In this document: one piece after another, positions 17,523 to 25,548 of the stretch
How positions within the stretch are numbered: the first letter of the stretch is position 1
Layout: each line of letters begins with the position of its first letter
Assembly (NCBI GenBank): GCA_963787185.1
Contig: CAWBCC010000015.1
Location: 124,001-188,000, forward strand
Source: JAJXZP01 sp963787185
GTDB lineage: Bacteria > Spirochaetota > Spirochaetia > Treponematales > Rectinemataceae
Length of the DNA stretch: 64,000 nt
Reading direction: 5' to 3'
Position numbers and translations under genes: made by a program
The notes under the pieces: model-generated
The model's database searches: none
Told to the model about the DNA's origin: nothing
Seen by the model: only the letters and a program-made list of their open reading frames with translations

Positions 17523-18836
17523 ATGGAAAGCATAATCGGCCGCCAGAAAGTTTTTCGCCGGCGCTCCCCGGGAGTCAGGGAGGCAGGCGTCGAACGCACG
17601 ACTTTCGTTTCGGAGCGCCTCGGCCCGCGAAAGTCCAACGCTTCGCCCTTCGTTTCCGCCCGTCTTCCGGTCTTTGCCAAGAGAACGAAGCTTCCCTCGC
17701 TCGACGTATCGAGACGGAGCCAGGAATTCCGGCAATATCCGGCGGCTCGCAAGAGTCGCCCCTTCGACCGCGACACGCGGACCGCGGGTCGCCGGGGCTT
17801 CGGAAAGTCGGGGATGCTCCGGGTACTGCGCCGGACCGTCTCCCTGCCCATGCGCGCCCTGCACGGGCTCTCCCCCCGAGCCCGCCTCCTCCTGGCTCTC
17901 GCCGCGCTTTTCCTGGGACTCGCCCTGAGCGTCGCCATGATCATTCTCCACCCGGCGATTCCGCTTCCGCAGGGAAACCTCCTGCCGCAAGACGGGACGA
18001 ACGACGAGCTCCTGCTCGCCTATGTGACGCCCCGGTTGGGCTCGAACGGCGGGACCGGCGATGCCAAAGGCCCGGCCGTCGAGGCGGCGGCCGACCTTCC
18101 CCCTCCGCCCGCCACGCTGGAGCTGAAATCCTACACCATCCAGAAGAACGACTCCCTCTCCTCGGTCGCACAGCGTTTCGGCATCGCGGTCGATACCCTC
18201 GTCTCGATGAACGGCATCACGAACGCGCGCGCCATACAGCTCGGCACCGAGCTCCGCGTGCCCAACATGAACGGCCTTCTTTACAGGGTCCGTCCCGGCG
18301 ACAACCTATCCTCGATCGCCAAGCTCTTCGGCATCGACGGCACGAGAATCGCGGACGCGAACGACCTCGGCAGCTCCGTGATCAAGGTGGGTCAGCGTCT
18401 TTTCATCCCCGGAGCGCGGCTGCCCGAGTCCGAGCTCAAGAACATTTTCGGCGAGCGAGTCATGTGGCCCGTGCGCGGACCGATCACTTCGCCCTTCGGC
18501 TACCGTCCCGATCCCTTCACCGGTGTGCGGTTCTTCCATGCGGGTATCGACATCGCGACCGATCTCGGGACGCCGATCAAGGCGGCGATGGACGGGAGGG
18601 TGGCGGATGTCGGATACAATCCCACCTTCGGCAATTATGTCATTCTGGGCCACACCGACGGCATACAGAGCCTGTACGGACATCTGACCTCCTATTCGGT
18701 CAGGATCGGTCAGAGGGTCTCCCAGGGAACGCAGATCGGATTGTCGGGCAGCACAGGCTACAGCACGGGGCCGCACCTCCACTTCGGCCTCTACCTTCAC
18801 GGGAATCCCGTCAATCCGCTCAAGTATCTGAAATGA
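17523..18836 (+). CDS. LysM-M23 peptidoglycan endopeptidase
   Basis: 437 residues if it starts at the first ATG after the promoter (MESIIGRQK); a shorter start at 17815 (MLRVLRR) is possible. A basic cytoplasmic region of about 115 residues precedes one membrane helix (LLLALAALFLGLALSVAMIIL). Two LysM repeats follow (YTIQKNDSLSSVAQRFGI and YRVRPGDNLSSIAKLFGI). The C-terminal LytM/M23 domain has Zn ligands in HAGIDIATD and HLHFG. It should bind peptidoglycan in the periplasm and cut cross-bridges. It is divergent from lepB, PBP and DUF115, making this an envelope gene cluster. Confidence 0.88.
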   Translation: MESIIGRQKVFRRRSPGVREAGVERTTFVSERLGPRKSNASPFVSARLPVFAKRTKLPSLDVSRRSQEFRQYPAARKSRPFDRDTRTAGRRGFGKSGMLRVLRRTVSLPMRALHGLSPRARLLLALAALFLGLALSVAMIILHPAIPLPQGNLLPQDGTNDELLLAYVTPRLGSNGGTGDAKGPAVEAAADLPPPPATLELKSYTIQKNDSLSSVAQRFGIAVDTLVSMNGITNARAIQLGTELRVPNMNGLLYRVRPGDNLSSIAKLFGIDGTRIADANDLGSSVIKVGQRLFIPGARLPESELKNIFGERVMWPVRGPITSPFGYRPDPFTGVRFFHAGIDIATDLGTPIKAAMDGRVADVGYNPTFGNYVILGHTDGIQSLYGHLTSYSVRIGQRVSQGTQIGLSGSTGYSTGPHLHFGLYLHGNPVNPLKYLK

Positions 18837-18872
18837 TGTCCCAGTCAATATCGAGACCCGGTCGGTCTTGGC

Positions 18873-18937
18873 ATTGGCTTCGCATTTGGTCCGGTTTCTT
18901 CGAGAACCTGCGCGGATGTTGTAGTTTGAGGCGGCTC
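18873..18937 (+). repeat. Dispersed intergenic repeat, copy 1
   Basis: This 65-bp stretch is colinear, without gaps, with 51764-51828 at roughly three-quarters identity; both begin ATTGGCTTCGCATTTG and share TCCGGTTTCTTCGA. The hairpins that are perfect in the second copy are degenerate here. It lies just downstream of the LysM/M23 gene, in a gene-poor gap (18837-19061). Confidence 0.6.
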
Positions 18938-18986
18938 TTGAAGGAGATTCGCACCGGGTGTATTCTTTGGACCTGTCTTAGTTGAC

Positions 18987-19047
18987 CGTATCTTCGCCGA
19001 GGCGTATCCTCGCCGAGCGTATCCTCGCCGAGCGTATCCTCGCCGAG
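18987..19047 (+). repeat. 15-bp tandem repeat, four units
   Basis: Three exact copies of CGTATCCTCGCCGAG (19003-19047) follow one 16-bp variant (18987-19002). The array ends 15 bp before the start of the small gene at 19062, so copy number could change its leader. Confidence 0.85.
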
Positions 19048-19061
19048 ATTGGGAGAGCAAC

Positions 19062-19193
19062 ATGAGAAAGATCGTCGTCGCCGTTGTCGTGCTTTTCGCC
19101 ATTTTCACTCTGATACGCGAGCTGCCGGCGAGCGGAGGGAGCGCAGAGATAATGCACAGCCGGAGCGCACTGCGTTCGGCGCTCATCCCTTAG
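19062..19193 (+). CDS. Small hydrophobic protein, 43 residues
   Basis: ATG with GGGAG 7 bp upstream (19051-19055). The product begins MRKIVVAVVVLFAIFTLI, a basic start plus one membrane-spanning or signal helix, and continues with a short polar tail ending SALIP. A tandem repeat precedes it and a strong terminator follows 57 bp after the stop, so it is packaged like an independent transcription unit. I do not recognise the family. It may be a small membrane protein, a leader peptide or a chance frame. Confidence 0.45.
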   Translation: MRKIVVAVVVLFAIFTLIRELPASGGSAEIMHSRSALRSALIP

Positions 19194-19250
19194 TATGATT
19201 TAGGATACATAAAATGGAGAGCAATTGTGAATAAGTAGACTATCGCATTC

Positions 19251-19287
19251 AAAAGAGGGTCGCTTCCGAGCGGCCCTCTTTTTTATT
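19251..19287 (+). terminator. Rho-independent terminator
   Basis: GAGGGTCGCT (19255-19264) pairs with AGCGGCCCTC (19269-19278) with one G-U pair around a TCCG loop, flanked by AAAA and followed by TTTTTTATTT. It insulates the sigma-factor gene from upstream transcription. Confidence 0.9.
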
Positions 19288-19336
19288 TCCCGATAAGAAA
19301 AAGACATAAGGCTATCGCTGAGTCTTTCCAGCAGCC

Positions 19337-19352
19337 TGGCATGACTCTTGCA
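19337..19352 (+). promoter_or_regulatory. Sigma-54 (-24/-12) promoter of the sigma-factor gene
   Basis: TGGCATGACTCTTGCA matches the RpoN consensus TGGCAC-N5-TTGCA closely, with GG and GC 10 bp apart. Transcription should start near 19363, directly at the GGGAG ribosome site of the gene at 19375. I saw no comparable sigma-70 promoter in the gap after the terminator. Confidence 0.75.
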
Positions 19353-19374
19353 TTATCATTGCGGGAGAACAAAG

Positions 19375-20217
19375 ATGAAAGCGACGAGCACTTCGGACGG
19401 GGGCGACGAGAGCCTCCGAGGCTACTACGCCGCCATTAAGCGGATACCTCTTCTGAGCGCGGAAGAGGAAAAGGATCTCTCCACCCGCATTTTTTCGGGC
19501 GAAAACGAGGCCAGACAGCGCCTCATCGAATCGAATCTGCGCTTGGTCGTCAAAATCGCCCGGGGCTTCGTCACTCCGGAAATGCCGCTTCTCGATCTCA
19601 TACAGGAAGGCAACCTCGGCCTCATCAGGGCCGCCGAAAAATACGACGGAGAGCGCAACGTGCGCTTCTCCACCTACGCATCGTGGTGGATCAAACAGGC
19701 CATAACCAGGGCCCTCGTCAACAGCAGAAGGGCTATCCGCCTCCCTCATCGCAAGGAAGAACTGCTCAAGAAGATACAGCGCACCTATAGCAGCCTGGCT
19801 CAGGCTCTCCAGCGCGAGCCCACCACAACCGAAATCGCCTGCGAGCTTCGCGTCCCCCCCTCCGCCGTCCATGCCGTCATGAAAATGGCCTCGAGCATGG
19901 TGCCGCTGGAAACCGAAACGGGAGAGGACTCGGGATCCATCATGGATGTCTACGAGGATTACAGCTACAGTCCCGACAACGAGCTCTTGCGCTCGTGCGC
20001 CCGCCAGGAAACTCTCGACATGCTCGAGGTTCTTCTGGAAAGAGAGCGGCGCATTCTCATGTACAGATTCGCCTTTTTCGGCGGCTCGCGCCAGACCCTC
20101 AAGAGCATCGGCGCGGAGCTGGGCATCTCGCCCGAGACGGTGCGTCAGATCGAAAAGCGCGCCCTTCGAAAGCTCAAGGAATCCATGGCCGAAACGGAGT
20201 TTTCCTGCGTCTCCTAG
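19375..20217 (+). CDS. RNA polymerase sigma-70 family factor (RpoD/RpoS-like)
   Basis: 280 residues. Start ATG with GGGAG 7 bp upstream. Region 1.2 (ESLRGYYAAIKRIPLLSAEEE), region 2 (NLRLVVKIARGF, LLDLIQEGNLGLIRAAEKYD, FSTYASWWIKQAITRAL), region 3 and region 4 (TLKSIGAELGISPETVRQIEKRALRKLKE) are all present. It lacks region 1.1 and the large non-conserved insert of a primary sigma factor, so it looks like an alternative group 2 factor. A sigma-54 promoter and an upstream terminator make it a target of RpoN. The arrangement recalls the RpoN-RpoS cascade of Borrelia. Its regulon is unknown. Confidence 0.9.
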   Translation: MKATSTSDGGDESLRGYYAAIKRIPLLSAEEEKDLSTRIFSGENEARQRLIESNLRLVVKIARGFVTPEMPLLDLIQEGNLGLIRAAEKYDGERNVRFSTYASWWIKQAITRALVNSRRAIRLPHRKEELLKKIQRTYSSLAQALQREPTTTEIACELRVPPSAVHAVMKMASSMVPLETETGEDSGSIMDVYEDYSYSPDNELLRSCARQETLDMLEVLLERERRILMYRFAFFGGSRQTLKSIGAELGISPETVRQIEKRALRKLKESMAETEFSCVS

Positions 20218-20253
20218 CGGGTCCGTTCAATAAGGGCCATCCTGTCTGTGTTT

Positions 20254-20276
20254 CCCGCCCGCGCTTTCGCGGCGGG
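20254..20276 (+). terminator. GC-rich hairpin after the sigma-factor gene
   Basis: CCCGCC...GCG pairs with CGC...GGCGGG around CTTT with one bulged C. No T-run follows, so termination is uncertain. Confidence 0.35.
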
Positions 20277-20286
20277 ACGCGGCCGC

Positions 20287-20315
20287 TTGTTGGGCGCCTC
20301 CCGCGGAGCTATAGT
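20287..20315 (+). promoter_or_regulatory. Promoter of the deacetylase-tsaD unit
   Basis: TTGTTG (20287-20292), 17 bp, TATAGT (20310-20315). The -10 ends 7 bp before a GTG codon at 20323, which would make the message leaderless. Confidence 0.5.
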
Positions 20316-20322
20316 CTTTTCG

Positions 20323-21480
20323 GTGCAGAAACGCTCGTCCTCTCGCATAAAGCCCCGGAAGAGAGCCGCCCCAAGACGGCCGCGCCGTGCCGTCATGCCT
20401 CTCGGCCACACCCTTCTCCTCGTCGCCATTGTCGGCCTGGCCCTGGCCGCGGCGGTCGTCTTGAGCGGCGCGTGGAGTCTGTCCGGAGGCGGGGCCCAAC
20501 AGCCCGCGCCGCAGGCCACGAGCGTCTCTCCCTCGGCCGTCGGGGCCGAAGAGCCGGGAAACCCTTCCATCGCTCTGCCCGGCGGGCAGCCGACGAACGC
20601 AGCCGGCGTAGCCGAGGCGGAGGCCGCCCTTCGGGCCGCGTCCCGGGAGGCCGACGCGGCGCGGCGCCCCGAGATACCCGCGTCCGAGGGAGTCGCGACT
20701 TCGGGCTCGACGCGCTCTCTTGCAGCCCGGACCGCCGGCCTGAGCTATCGTGTCACTCCGCCCCGGACGCGAACCGGAGCGGGAACGAAGACGCTCATTT
20801 TCGTAATCGACGACGCGGGCAATAATTACGACCAGATCGAGCCCTTTCTCAAGCTTCCGTTCCCCCTCACCGTGGCGGTTCTGCCGGATTTATCCTACAG
20901 CGAACGCGACGCCGAGGCGGTGCTGGCGGCAGGCAAGGAACTCATTCTCCACCAACCGATGCAAGCCGTCGGAGGTCAGAATCCCGGACCGGGGGCCCTC
21001 GCTATCGGCATGAACGCCGAGGAGGTGCGAAGCATCATCGACGCCAATCTCAGGACGGTGCCCGGAGCGGTCGGCATGAACAATCACATGGGTTCGGCCG
21101 CCACCTCGGACCTGTCGTTGATGGAAGAGGTCACGGCGGTTGCCAAAGCCCACGGAATCTACTATCTTGATTCGCTCACCGTCTCGGACTCGGCCGTACC
21201 CTTGGCCGCCAGCCGGGAAGGAATTCGATACTGGGAGCGCTCCGTGTTTCTCGACAACTCCACAGACCGGGTGTCCATCGTCCGCGCCGTCGAAGAAGGC
21301 AAGCGGCTAGCGTCCAAGAACGGAAGCGCCATCATGATAGGCCATGTCTGGTCGGCCGATCTGGCGCAGACTCTCATGGACCTCTATCCCCGGCTCGTCG
21401 AGGAGGGATTTTCGCTCTCCACCATTTCCCGGTACATGCTTTCGGAGGCGGCGGCCGACGATGAGAGTTCTGGGCATTGA
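20323..21480 (+). CDS. Divergent polysaccharide deacetylase (YibQ/DUF610 family)
   Basis: About 385 residues from GTG 20323, or 361 from ATG 20395. The N-terminus is highly basic, followed by one membrane helix (HTLLLVAIVGLALAAAVVL) and an Ala/Pro-rich linker to about residue 150. The C-terminal domain is a NodB-like fold of the divergent type: TLIFVIDDAGNNYDQIEPFL, PFPLTVAVLPDLSYS, KELILHQPMQAVGG, GMNNHMGSAAT, YYLDSLTVSDSAV and AIMIGHVW. It is probably anchored and periplasmic, acting on a glycan; the substrate is unknown. It overlaps tsaD by 20 bp. Confidence 0.82.
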   Translation: MQKRSSSRIKPRKRAAPRRPRRAVMPLGHTLLLVAIVGLALAAAVVLSGAWSLSGGGAQQPAPQATSVSPSAVGAEEPGNPSIALPGGQPTNAAGVAEAEAALRAASREADAARRPEIPASEGVATSGSTRSLAARTAGLSYRVTPPRTRTGAGTKTLIFVIDDAGNNYDQIEPFLKLPFPLTVAVLPDLSYSERDAEAVLAAGKELILHQPMQAVGGQNPGPGALAIGMNAEEVRSIIDANLRTVPGAVGMNNHMGSAATSDLSLMEEVTAVAKAHGIYYLDSLTVSDSAVPLAASREGIRYWERSVFLDNSTDRVSIVRAVEEGKRLASKNGSAIMIGHVWSADLAQTLMDLYPRLVEEGFSLSTISRYMLSEAAADDESSGH

Positions 21481-22492
21481 GTCCTCCTGCGACGAGTGCG
21501 CGGCGTCGGTCGTCGAGGACGGCCGACGCATCCTCTCGGACATAGTCGCCACCCAGATACCCTTCCACGAAAAGTACCAGGGAGTCGTCCCGGAGATAGC
21601 CAGTCGAACGCACACGGAATGGATATACGGCGTCGCGACGGCCGCTCTCGACGAGGCGGGCATGGCTGCCGGGGACATCGACGGGATCGCCGTCACGGTC
21701 AAGCCGGGCCTCGTGGGTTCCCTCCTCGTGGGACTCTGCTTCGCCAAGGGCCTCGCCTGGTCGATCGGCAAACCTTTCATCGGCGTCAATCACATGCTCG
21801 GTCATCTCTACGCTTCCCAGCTCGAATGGGGCCCCGAGCCGCTTCCGCCTCTCCCCTATCCCTTTCTCGGACTTCTCGTGTCGGGGGGGCACAGCATCAT
21901 CTGCAAGGTGGAGGACTTCGACCGCATCGAAGTGCTCGGCACCACGATCGACGACGCCGTCGGCGAGGCCTTCGATAAAGTGGCCAAGCACTTCGGCTTC
22001 GGATATCCGGGAGGGGCGGCGATCGACAGGCTCGCCGAGTCTGGCGATGCGGAATCCTTCCACTTTCCCGAACCTTCGCTCCACAAGGGCGCACATCGCT
22101 ACGACCTCTCCTATTCGGGGCTCAAGACGGCTGTCATCCATCAGCTCGAGCAGTTCAGGCGGCCCGGGGCCTCGGCGAGCCCCGAGAACATCGCCGCCTC
22201 GTTCAGAAAGGCGGCGATAGATCTCCTGGCGTCGAGGCTCTTCCGCGCGGTGGAAGATACGGGCATCGGCACCGTGGTCGCCGGTGGAGGCGTGGCCGCC
22301 AACGCCTACCTGCGCCGCCTGCTCGGAAGCAGAAGCGGGCTCTCGGTGCGCTTCCCGCCTCTCAGGCTCTGCGGCGACAACGGCGCGATGATAGCCGGTA
22401 TCGGCTGCCGCTACCTCGAGCGCGGCGAAACCTCGGCTCTCGATCTCAATGTCTCGGCCCGCGTGCCGCTCTATCGCCGCCTAAGCCAGTGA
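21461..22492 (+). CDS. tsaD: tRNA N6-threonylcarbamoyladenosine synthase subunit TsaD
   Basis: 343 residues from the ATG of MRVLGIESSCDECAASVVEDG. TsaD transfers the threonylcarbamoyl group to A37 of ANN-decoding tRNAs. It is an ASKHA-fold protein with metal ligands in NHMLGHLYA (HxxxH), PFLGLLVSGGHS, TIDDAVGEAFDKVAK, GGVAANAYLR and LCGDNGAMIAG. Length matches the family. The start lies inside the end of the preceding deacetylase gene, so translation is coupled. Confidence 0.97.
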   Translation: MRVLGIESSCDECAASVVEDGRRILSDIVATQIPFHEKYQGVVPEIASRTHTEWIYGVATAALDEAGMAAGDIDGIAVTVKPGLVGSLLVGLCFAKGLAWSIGKPFIGVNHMLGHLYASQLEWGPEPLPPLPYPFLGLLVSGGHSIICKVEDFDRIEVLGTTIDDAVGEAFDKVAKHFGFGYPGGAAIDRLAESGDAESFHFPEPSLHKGAHRYDLSYSGLKTAVIHQLEQFRRPGASASPENIAASFRKAAIDLLASRLFRAVEDTGIGTVVAGGGVAANAYLRRLLGSRSGLSVRFPPLRLCGDNGAMIAGIGCRYLERGETSALDLNVSARVPLYRRLSQ

Positions 22493-22554
22493 GCGTTCGC
22501 CGCATTGGTTCAATTACAGCAGAGCCCGGGGGGCGTCGAAAGGCAGGAGGCTCT

Positions 22555-23334
22555 ATGGGCTTTCTCCTTTCGTCCTTTCGACGCACGGCTTCGATCGCGC
22601 TCCTTCGTCTCGCCGCCGGCTCGCTCTGCCTGGCGCAGGACCCGCTTGCGGGCGCAACGGCGGCTCCCGGCCCAGGCTCGCCCGCCGATTTGTCGAGCCC
22701 GAGCGCGGCAAAGTCCTCCGCCATTTCGAGGAGCCCGGCCGCCGCGCACGAAGCCTCGCTCTTGGCCTTCGAGCTGGGAGCCGGCCCCCTGCTCGGCCTC
22801 GACCGGCCCCTGCGCGGCGCCGAGCTTTCGGCGACCCTCCTCTTGGATCTCGGCGCCGCCTTCGGCCCGGGCTTTTCCGGACTCGCGCAGGGGGTAGAAG
22901 CGGCCGCGCTCTACGACATGAGCTTTCAGGCGACCATTCTCTGCGCCGACATCGTCTTCTATCTGGGGCCCGAGATCCGTCTCCTCGCCGGGTTCGAAAC
23001 GCCCCTGGGCCCCGCGGCCATCGACGCGGACGGGACATCCCTCGCCCTCGAACCCGGCCCCTGGCCCAATCGCTTCGCCGTTTCGGCCCTGCTCGGCAGA
23101 CTGGGCGGCTCGGAGCCCTCGCGGGAGACGGCGCGGGGTTCAGGGACAGCGCGGCGCCCCCCCGAGCGGAGGCCGCGCTTTTCCATCGAGGCGGAGTTCG
23201 GCTGGAGCTCGTATCGGCTCGCCGATCAGACCTCCGCTACCCGGCTCCAGACGGCCCGGAGCGGCATCCGTGGATTCGCGGCGGGCTTCAGGCTGGACAC
23301 GGTCCTGAGGCTCCGCTGGGGCGCCTTCCGCTAG
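22555..23334 (+). CDS. Exported protein of unknown function, beta-barrel-like
   Basis: 259 residues. ATG with AGGAGG 4 bp upstream (22545-22550). A signal peptide is likely (MGFLLSSFRRTASIALLRLAAGSLCLAQD, cleavage near Ala-Gln). The mature part opens with an Ala/Pro/Ser-rich stretch, then alternates short hydrophobic strands with Gly/Asp turns (LLAFELGAGPLLG, FSIEAEFGWSSYRLA, FAAGFRLDTVLRLRWGAF), as in small outer-membrane barrels, and ends in an aromatic-basic tail. I do not recognise the family. It follows tsaD by 62 bp. Confidence 0.6.
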   Translation: MGFLLSSFRRTASIALLRLAAGSLCLAQDPLAGATAAPGPGSPADLSSPSAAKSSAISRSPAAAHEASLLAFELGAGPLLGLDRPLRGAELSATLLLDLGAAFGPGFSGLAQGVEAAALYDMSFQATILCADIVFYLGPEIRLLAGFETPLGPAAIDADGTSLALEPGPWPNRFAVSALLGRLGGSEPSRETARGSGTARRPPERRPRFSIEAEFGWSSYRLADQTSATRLQTARSGIRGFAAGFRLDTVLRLRWGAFR

Positions 23335-23394
23335 GAGGAGCTGTCCAAGAATGCAGCCGGAAATTATACCCCATCGCCACTCGGGGGCCGTCAA

Positions 23395-23697
23395 CTTTGG
23401 TTGATCCTTCAACCTGCGATGCTCGCTTTCCGAGATGTCGCGAAACCGATTGAAACCGTGGATCGCAGCAGGCGGGGCTCCTTTGAAAACCGGATGACTC
23501 TTGTTCAAATGCCGCAAGGCCGCGCGATAGGCCTTCCCTGCCCCACAAGAGTGTAGCGGCAAGAGTCGCCTTGAGCTGCGGATGGCGCGACTTTTCCTCC
23601 GGCGGCTCCGCAGCTGTCAACTTTGGTTTCAGGCCTTTAATCCTCTTTTGAACCTCGCGAGATCGCCAATTCCTCCATTTTGCGGGCCTGAAACCAA
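23395..23697. repeat. Hairpin-rich intergenic region before the MCP gene
   Basis: The 23335-23824 gap has no convincing gene. It contains GGTTGA-TCCT-TCAACC near 23398, a 9-bp inverted repeat AGCTGCGGA/TCCGCAGCT (23574-23582, 23607-23615), and a 13-bp perfect pair TTGGTTTCAGGCC/GGCCTGAAACCAA (23623-23635, 23685-23697). GTCAACTTTGGTT occurs twice as a direct repeat (near 23390 and 23615). It looks like a structured repeat or mobile-element remnant. Confidence 0.55.
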
Positions 23698-23824
23698 GAA
23701 AGTCCAAATGGCACAAAACCTGCTCTATACGGCGCATGGCAGCCAGGGAAGGGCTCGGCTTCGGAGCAGCTTCGGGCCGATGCCAAACCTTTCACTCAGA
23801 AGCATATCCAAGGAGGAGAGAGAC

Positions 23825-25537
23825 ATGAAGATCGGTATGAAGCTCATCGGAGGATTCCTTGCCGTGTCTTTGATCGCCGCTGCGGTAGGCGGCTTCGGGA
23901 TCGCGAATCTCGCCAGCATGAGTCGCGCCGCCACATACATGAATGATAAGGTGGCAGTGCCGCTCGGGCTCGTGGGCGAGTTTGTCTATGCGGTCAATCG
24001 CATCAGAGCCAATGCGCTGAATCTGGTCTTCGAAAAGCGTGCTGCCAAGATTTCCGAGTACAACCAAAGCATCGCGGACAGACGCAATGACATGGCAGCG
24101 GCGATGAAGGCATATCCACCGACGATGACAGGGGATACCAGCAGACAACAGTTCGCCCAGCTCCAGGACAAGTACGCGAAATTCAATACGGTCGTGGACA
24201 AGATCGCCGCGCTCGCCGCGGCGGGCAACAAAGTCGAGGCCGCGGACGTGGCGGACGGAGATCTTGCCGCCGCGGTGGACGATACCAACGCTGTGCTCAC
24301 GTCCATCCTCAAGAACAACGTCGACGGCGCCAAGGTCCAGTCCGAGGCCAACGCCGTCCTCGCGAGAACCACGAGCCTCGTCATGATCGTCGTCCTCGCA
24401 GCGGCCGTCATCCTCTCCATAGCTCTGGGCCTCGTCCTCTCCCGCTCCATAACCCTGCCTCTGGGCCGGGCGGTCCAGCTCGCCGATACCCTGGCCAAGG
24501 GAGACCTCCGCGAGAAAACCGAGGAAAAACATCTTCGCAGGAAGGATGAGATCGGCACCCTGGCCCACGCGCTCTCGGATATGGTGGACAGTCTGCGCGA
24601 CATCGTCGTCTCGGTCACGACCTCGGCGGACAATGTGAGCCAGGGGAGCCAGGGCATCAGCTCGACGGCGCAGGAGCTCTCGCAGGGAGCCACCGAGCAG
24701 GCCGCCGCCGCCGAGGAAGTGAGCTCTTCCGTGGAGGAGATGACGGCCACCATCAGGCAGAACGCCGACAATTCCGCGGCCGCCGAGGGTATAGCGCGGA
24801 AGAGCTCGGGCGACGCCAGGGCCGGCGGAGATTCGGTGGGTCAGACAGTCGCCGCGATGAAGGACATCGCGGGCAAGATCGGCATCATCGAAGAGATCGC
24901 GCGGCAGACCAACCTCCTCGCCCTCAACGCGGCGATAGAGGCGGCGCGGGCGGGCGAGGCGGGCAAGGGCTTCGCCGTCGTCGCGAGCGAGGTCCGCAAG
25001 CTCGCCGAGCGGGCGCAGAGCGCCGCCAAGGAAATTTCCGAGCTTTCAGGCAAGAGCGTCGCGATCGCGGAGGAAGCCGGTAAGCTCATCCAGTCGGTAG
25101 TCCCGGACATCCAGCGGACGGCGGAGGTAGTGCAGGAAATCTCCTCCGCCTCCAAGGAGCAAAGCGCGGGCGTCGAACAGATCGGCAGGGCAGTGACCCA
25201 GCTCGACGCGGTGATCCAGCAGAACGCCTCGGCCTCCGAAGAGCTCGCCTCCATGTCCGAGGAGCTCAACAGTCAGGCCGAACAGCTCGCTCAGGCCCTG
25301 ACCTACTTCAAGCTTCCCTCCGAGATGAACGCGCACGTGAAGAGCGCCGAAGCGAGCGCGGCCGCGCTCGCGCACGAGGTGAGAGTGGCCCACGCCGCGG
25401 GGGGAGGTGCGAAAACCCGCTCGGGCGATTCGACCCGCGTCAACGATCCCAACGCCCTGAAGCCGGCGAGAGTCGCGGCCAGGACGGCCATCGTTCCTGC
25501 GCCCGACGGTTCGGATGCCGATTTCGAAGAGTTTTGA
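23825..25537 (+). CDS. Methyl-accepting chemotaxis protein
   Basis: 570 residues, start ATG behind AAGGAGGAGAG. TM1 (about 8-30), a periplasmic four-helix sensor with a coiled-coil pattern (to about 185), TM2 (SLVMIVVLAAAVILSIALGLVL), HAMP, and a long cytoplasmic coiled coil. The tip shows the conserved hairpin IEEIARQTNLLALNAAIEAA and GEAGKGFAVVASEVRKLAERA. The C-terminal DFEEF resembles the xWxxF pentapeptide that tethers CheR/CheB. cheW follows 11 bp later, so this receptor and its coupling protein are co-expressed. The ligand is unknown. Confidence 0.94.
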   Translation: MKIGMKLIGGFLAVSLIAAAVGGFGIANLASMSRAATYMNDKVAVPLGLVGEFVYAVNRIRANALNLVFEKRAAKISEYNQSIADRRNDMAAAMKAYPPTMTGDTSRQQFAQLQDKYAKFNTVVDKIAALAAAGNKVEAADVADGDLAAAVDDTNAVLTSILKNNVDGAKVQSEANAVLARTTSLVMIVVLAAAVILSIALGLVLSRSITLPLGRAVQLADTLAKGDLREKTEEKHLRRKDEIGTLAHALSDMVDSLRDIVVSVTTSADNVSQGSQGISSTAQELSQGATEQAAAAEEVSSSVEEMTATIRQNADNSAAAEGIARKSSGDARAGGDSVGQTVAAMKDIAGKIGIIEEIARQTNLLALNAAIEAARAGEAGKGFAVVASEVRKLAERAQSAAKEISELSGKSVAIAEEAGKLIQSVVPDIQRTAEVVQEISSASKEQSAGVEQIGRAVTQLDAVIQQNASASEELASMSEELNSQAEQLAQALTYFKLPSEMNAHVKSAEASAAALAHEVRVAHAAGGGAKTRSGDSTRVNDPNALKPARVAARTAIVPAPDGSDADFEEF

Positions 25538-25548
25538 GGAGTAGGGCC

